64,000 nt of DNA from a virus. Made by a program: the position numbers and the translations under genes. This document shows positions 61,592 through 64,000 of the stretch, one piece after another. Position 1 is the stretch's first letter, and each line of letters begins with the position of its first letter. Under the pieces are notes generated by a model. That model was given only the letters and a program-made list of their open reading frames with translations. It had not been told where the DNA came from and searched no databases. The stretch covers positions 1 to 64,000 of IMG/VR virus record IMGVR_UViG_3300030114_000007; one strand, written 5' to 3'.

Positions 61592-61601
61592 TTAATTTAT
61601 T
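61592..61601 (-). repeat. Typical AAYAAATTAA element between two genes
   Basis: AATAAATTAATAGAAATA followed directly by AGGAGG, in a 39-nt gap. The longer form AAATTAATAGAAATA also occurs at 61872 and 63992. Confidence 0.75.
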
Positions 61602-61609
61602 AATATGTA

Positions 61610-61828
61610 TTACTTATCTTTATTATATCTCTTAACTTTATGTATGTCTGATGGTTTTAATTTCCCTGTTACATCTATACCCAGTAGATATGCCTCCGTC
61701 ATCCAATCACACTTACTCCCCGTACTATATTCATCTAAATAACTGTAATCATCGTAAAACCCTCCTAAATATTGATTCCATTCTCTATTAAAATTTTTCC
61801 TTTGTTCTGTTACTTTTAAAATTCCCAT
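61610..61828 (-). CDS. 72-residue protein, unknown
   Basis: MGILKVTEQRKNFNREWNQY; aromatic and charged. The start overlaps the previous gene by 13 nt, with AAAGGATGG upstream. No family recognised. Confidence 0.5.
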   Translation of the reverse strand: MGILKVTEQRKNFNREWNQYLGGFYDDYSYLDEYSTGSKCDWMTEAYLLGIDVTGKLKPSDIHKVKRYNKDK

Positions 61829-62433
61829 CTTTCTATACCATCCTTTTCTTTCTTATTATTACTTATTTCTATTAATTTGTTATTTTTTATTGTATTCTCA
61901 ATATTTTTAATCATTTTATATAATTCACTCCAATCACTTGATCTTAAACCATTGTATTGTTTATTCCAGTCATAAACTCCAAATACTACTCTATAATCAG
62001 CTAAACCATTCATGCTCTCAATTGCTTCTATTTTATCATCAATGAATATATCACATTTACCTACGCTTGATTTATCAAAACTGTCTAAAAATATTAATTC
62101 TACATTTGGAAAAGTTTCTTTTATCCATCTTTGTGTTATTGGTCGTCTTAACATATCATGTTTTGTTGCTATTTTTACAATGTTGTCATTAGATAACTCC
62201 TTTATTATTTCTATAGCTTTATTAAATACAACTAATGTATCTCCATAGAAATCCTCATGGTCAAATAATTTAAACAATTCACTTAATTCTTCCTTGTTTT
62301 TTATCATCGGTGAGAAGTTCCATGTGTAATTATCTTGATATAATATCTTTTTATCATTTAGTTTGTTATGTAAGTTAATTATTGATTTACAAGTATCTAT
62401 GGTTGTACTATCTAAATCTATAACAATAACCAA
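61816..62433 (-). CDS. 5'(3')-deoxyribonucleotidase-like HAD phosphatase
   Basis: About 205 residues from TTG 62433 (SD AAAAGGAGTG). HAD motifs: VIDLDSTTID (motif I, DxDxT), VKIATKH (motif II region) and GKCDIFIDDKIEAIE (motif IV, DD). The family, NT5C-like, removes 5'-phosphate from deoxynucleotides and tunes dNTP pools during phage DNA replication. The 3' end of the gene carries an AAYAAATTAA copy inside coding DNA, ahead of the next gene. Confidence 0.82.
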   Translation of the reverse strand: MVIVIDLDSTTIDTCKSIINLHNKLNDKKILYQDNYTWNFSPMIKNKEELSELFKLFDHEDFYGDTLVVFNKAIEIIKELSNDNIVKIATKHDMLRRPITQRWIKETFPNVELIFLDSFDKSSVGKCDIFIDDKIEAIESMNGLADYRVVFGVYDWNKQYNGLRSSDWSELYKMIKNIENTIKNNKLIEISNNKKEKDGIERWEF

Positions 62434-62472
62434 TTAATTCACTCCTTTTTAATACTATTAATTTATTTTATT

Positions 62473-62679
62473 CTAGTAAGCCACTTTTGTTGTATTTTTG
62501 TCTGTATTATGTATTTGTAACCAGTTATATAATTCATCAAACTCAATTTCTTCTTCAGAATTCAAAGTTTGACTAAAACTCCTTGGTTTCAATTCATCAA
62601 ATCTAGCTTGATTCCTTTCATATAAGTCTAATTCCTCCTTTCTTGATTTAAATGATGCAAATTGAATTACATTACTCAT
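62473..62679 (-). CDS. 68-residue protein, unknown
   Basis: MSNVIQFASFKSRKEELDLY from ATG 62679 (SD AAGGTGAGG); GTG 62688 is also in frame. Charged and helical, with EFDELYNWLQIHN. Has its own promoter (62768-62796). Function unknown; possible early regulator. Confidence 0.5.
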   Translation of the reverse strand: MSNVIQFASFKSRKEELDLYERNQARFDELKPRSFSQTLNSEEEIEFDELYNWLQIHNTDKNTTKVAY

Positions 62680-62767
62680 AATCCTCACCTTCTTTCTGTT
62701 CGCATTAATTTGTTTATTGATTACTATGGAAGTTTAGTGATTTAATTACTATCTTTTCCATATCTTT

Positions 62768-62796
62768 ATTCTACTACTATTATTTAACTTTGTCAA
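62768..62796 (-). promoter_or_regulatory. Consensus-like promoter in the early region
   Basis: TTGACA, 17 nt, TAGAAT on the minus strand. The AAYAAATTAA element at 62808-62817 lies 11 nt upstream of the -35. Confidence 0.85.
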
Positions 62797-62807
62797 GCTT
62801 ATTTCTT

Positions 62808-62817
62808 TTAATTTGTT
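62808..62817 (-). repeat. AAYAAATTAA element 11 nt upstream of a -35 box
   Basis: AACAAATTAAAAGAAATA then AGC and TTGACA. Nearly the same 19 nt stand before the antirepressor promoter (29396). Confidence 0.75.
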
Positions 62818-62869
62818 TAAATGTTGATTTGCACTTTTTTAGCTAACACTATCAAGTCAAATAACGTCA

Positions 62870-62960
62870 TTTTAGTCTGAGAGCATAAAGGACTATATCT
62901 ATTTTATAAGACCTTATTGTTATCAGCAAACTCCGACTTGAGTCGTTTTGTCTGAGACCC
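62870..62960 (-). other. Possible group I core fragment in a non-coding stretch
   Basis: The minus strand has AAAACGACTCAAG (near 62937-62949) and, about 40 nt later, AGATATAGTCC (62890-62900), resembling the P7 strands of a group I intron. No exons or split gene can be seen. TCAAGTC also pairs with GACTTGA further on (near 62850). May be a relic or chance. The rest of 62689-63058 shows only the promoter above. Confidence 0.25.
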
Positions 62961-63058
62961 ATTCAGAATGAAGTTAACTAATAATACTAAATACTAATAT
63001 AACTAAATTTACTAATAAGATTTTCTTGCTGACGCATTAGTTTTTCTTTTTGTGTCTT

Positions 63059-63925
63059 TTATTTTATTAGTTTTTTGTATTGGTCTTCTAGTGATTTTAA
63101 TATTTCTATTTCATTTTCTGTCTTATCTACCTTTTTATTTAAAATATTAATCTTTTGTTTTAATGATCTTTTATTATTTATTTTACTTTTCTCTTGCTTA
63201 TTCAATGGTATTACAGACTTATCTTTATTTTCAATTAATATTCTATTGTCTAATAATTCTTTATCTACCATTCTGCAATAATATGTTTTAGTTGCTTTAT
63301 ATTTTCCATTAACTATTTTATAGCCTATATTATCATAATATAATAATCCCATTCCATCTTTTAAAGCCTTTATGTATTTTAATACTGTATTCTCGCTTAT
63401 ATCTAATAATACGGCTATTCCTTCTATTGATGGAAATGCTAATTTATATATTTCTGATTGTTCATTATTTTCTATTAATCTCATTATGTATAGATATAAA
63501 TGTGTAATTAAATATCTGTCAATTTTATGATCATTACAATAATCCAATATTGCTTTCAACTCTTTATAATATAGTATGGTAAAATTATTCTCCATATCAT
63601 TTATTAATTCAGCAAAGAATATATCTGTTTTATTTTGTTTAGTTGTTTCTTCTATATTTATTTCATTATCACATTCTATGTTATCACTAAAGAATAATAT
63701 TTCATTGTCCTGAAAATACTTTAAAGTATCTATAATATATTTGGTTCTATTAGTATTGCCAGTAGTTGTATTTAATCTTTGGCATAGGTATCTCACACTA
63801 AATAAACAAGTATCACTTCCACTTCTACCTTGCAGTAATATAGTTAATAATAATAACTTATTAGATTCTAATTTTTTATCTCCATTTATAAAGTCATTAG
63901 GTATCATTATAAATTTTTCGCTCAT
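63059..63925 (-). CDS. Winged-helix replication initiator-type protein
   Basis: A 288-residue protein (MSEKFIMIPNDFINGDKKLE). Residues about 160-210 form a winged-helix (FPSIEGIAVLLDISENTVLK), and an N-terminal segment (SNKLLLLTILLQGRSGSDTC) resembles the initiator or DnaD-type first helix-turn-helix. A basic coiled coil ends it. Similar proteins organise replication origins in Firmicute phages and plasmids. It starts after AAAGGAGGG and has its own promoter. Family not proven. Confidence 0.6.
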   Translation of the reverse strand: MSEKFIMIPNDFINGDKKLESNKLLLLTILLQGRSGSDTCLFSVRYLCQRLNTTTGNTNRTKYIIDTLKYFQDNEILFFSDNIECDNEINIEETTKQNKTDIFFAELINDMENNFTILYYKELKAILDYCNDHKIDRYLITHLYLYIMRLIENNEQSEIYKLAFPSIEGIAVLLDISENTVLKYIKALKDGMGLLYYDNIGYKIVNGKYKATKTYYCRMVDKELLDNRILIENKDKSVIPLNKQEKSKINNKRSLKQKINILNKKVDKTENEIEILKSLEDQYKKLIK

Positions 63926-63950
63926 TATTTACCCTCCTTTCCTAATTCCT

Positions 63951-63979
63951 ATACTACCATATTATTATAATTAATTCAA
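63951..63979 (-). promoter_or_regulatory. Promoter of the early operon, with upstream element
   Basis: TTGAAT, 17 nt, TAGTAT on the minus strand. ATAAATTAATAGAAATA (from 64000, cut by the window edge) stands 12 nt upstream of the -35. Confidence 0.75.
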
Positions 63980-64000
63980 TACTTATTTCTATTAATTTAT

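Noticed and set aside
1-64000. tRNA genes, CRISPR arrays, insertion sequences
   Set aside because: No tRNA-like cloverleaf, no spaced identical repeats and no transposase frame were noticed on reading both strands by eye.

Overview
The window looks like about 64 kb of a Clostridium-like (very AT-rich, low-GC Firmicute) long-tailed phage, prophage or phage-plasmid. The base composition, AGGAGG-type ribosome sites, TTG/GTG starts and siphophage gene order support this. Nearly every gene is on the minus strand, so transcription runs from position 64000 towards 1. I see no tRNA, rRNA, CRISPR array or integrase here.

Layout in transcription order. (a) 64.0-54.6 kb, early/replication side: winged-helix replication-type protein, 5'-deoxyribonucleotidase, small unknowns, a YonO-type single-chain RNA polymerase (57249-60029) and an HU-like protein. 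(b) 54.4-45.4 kb: PIN-PhoH ATPase, metallophosphoesterase, ClpP-like protease, RepL-like protein, two homing endonucleases, and a strongly folded non-coding stretch at 51.4-51.8 kb. (c) 45.3-29.4 kb, packaging and head: HNH nuclease, small and large terminase (the large one cut by two group I introns and carrying a frameshift), portal, protease with a nested scaffold, decoration and capsid proteins, connectors, tail tube. (d) 29.1-21.2 kb, a cargo island inside the tail operon: antirepressor, secreted wall-binding protein, two convergent antisense-RNA cassettes that look like type I toxin-antitoxin systems, a ribbon-helix-helix regulator with a divergent target, a GNAT toxin-type pair, a Vsr-like homing endonuclease and a membrane protein. 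Most of these have their own host-type promoters. (e) 21.1-1.4 kb: tail chaperone candidate, tape measure (split by a third group I intron), tail hub and fibres including an SGNH esterase fibre, endolysin, holin. (f) 1166-1: start of an archaeo-eukaryotic-type primase that leaves the window.

The most unusual signal is a short asymmetric element, 5'-AAYAAATTAA-3' on the transcribed strand. It recurs about thirty times, nearly always in the short gaps before ribosome sites and in the direction of transcription. It precedes a nested start inside the protease gene. At four host-type promoters it sits 11-12 nt upstream of the -35 box. The cargo genes with their own promoters mostly lack it. It could be a stoperator-like repressor site, a promoter for the phage's own RNA polymerase, or an RNA-level signal; sequence alone cannot decide.

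Other notable points: two antisense-RNA cassettes side by side (one with 3' overlap, one with Fst-like dispersed repeats and kissing loops), a tape-measure-derived segment inside a secreted wall-binding protein, and two leftover 3' gene fragments that mark past rearrangement.
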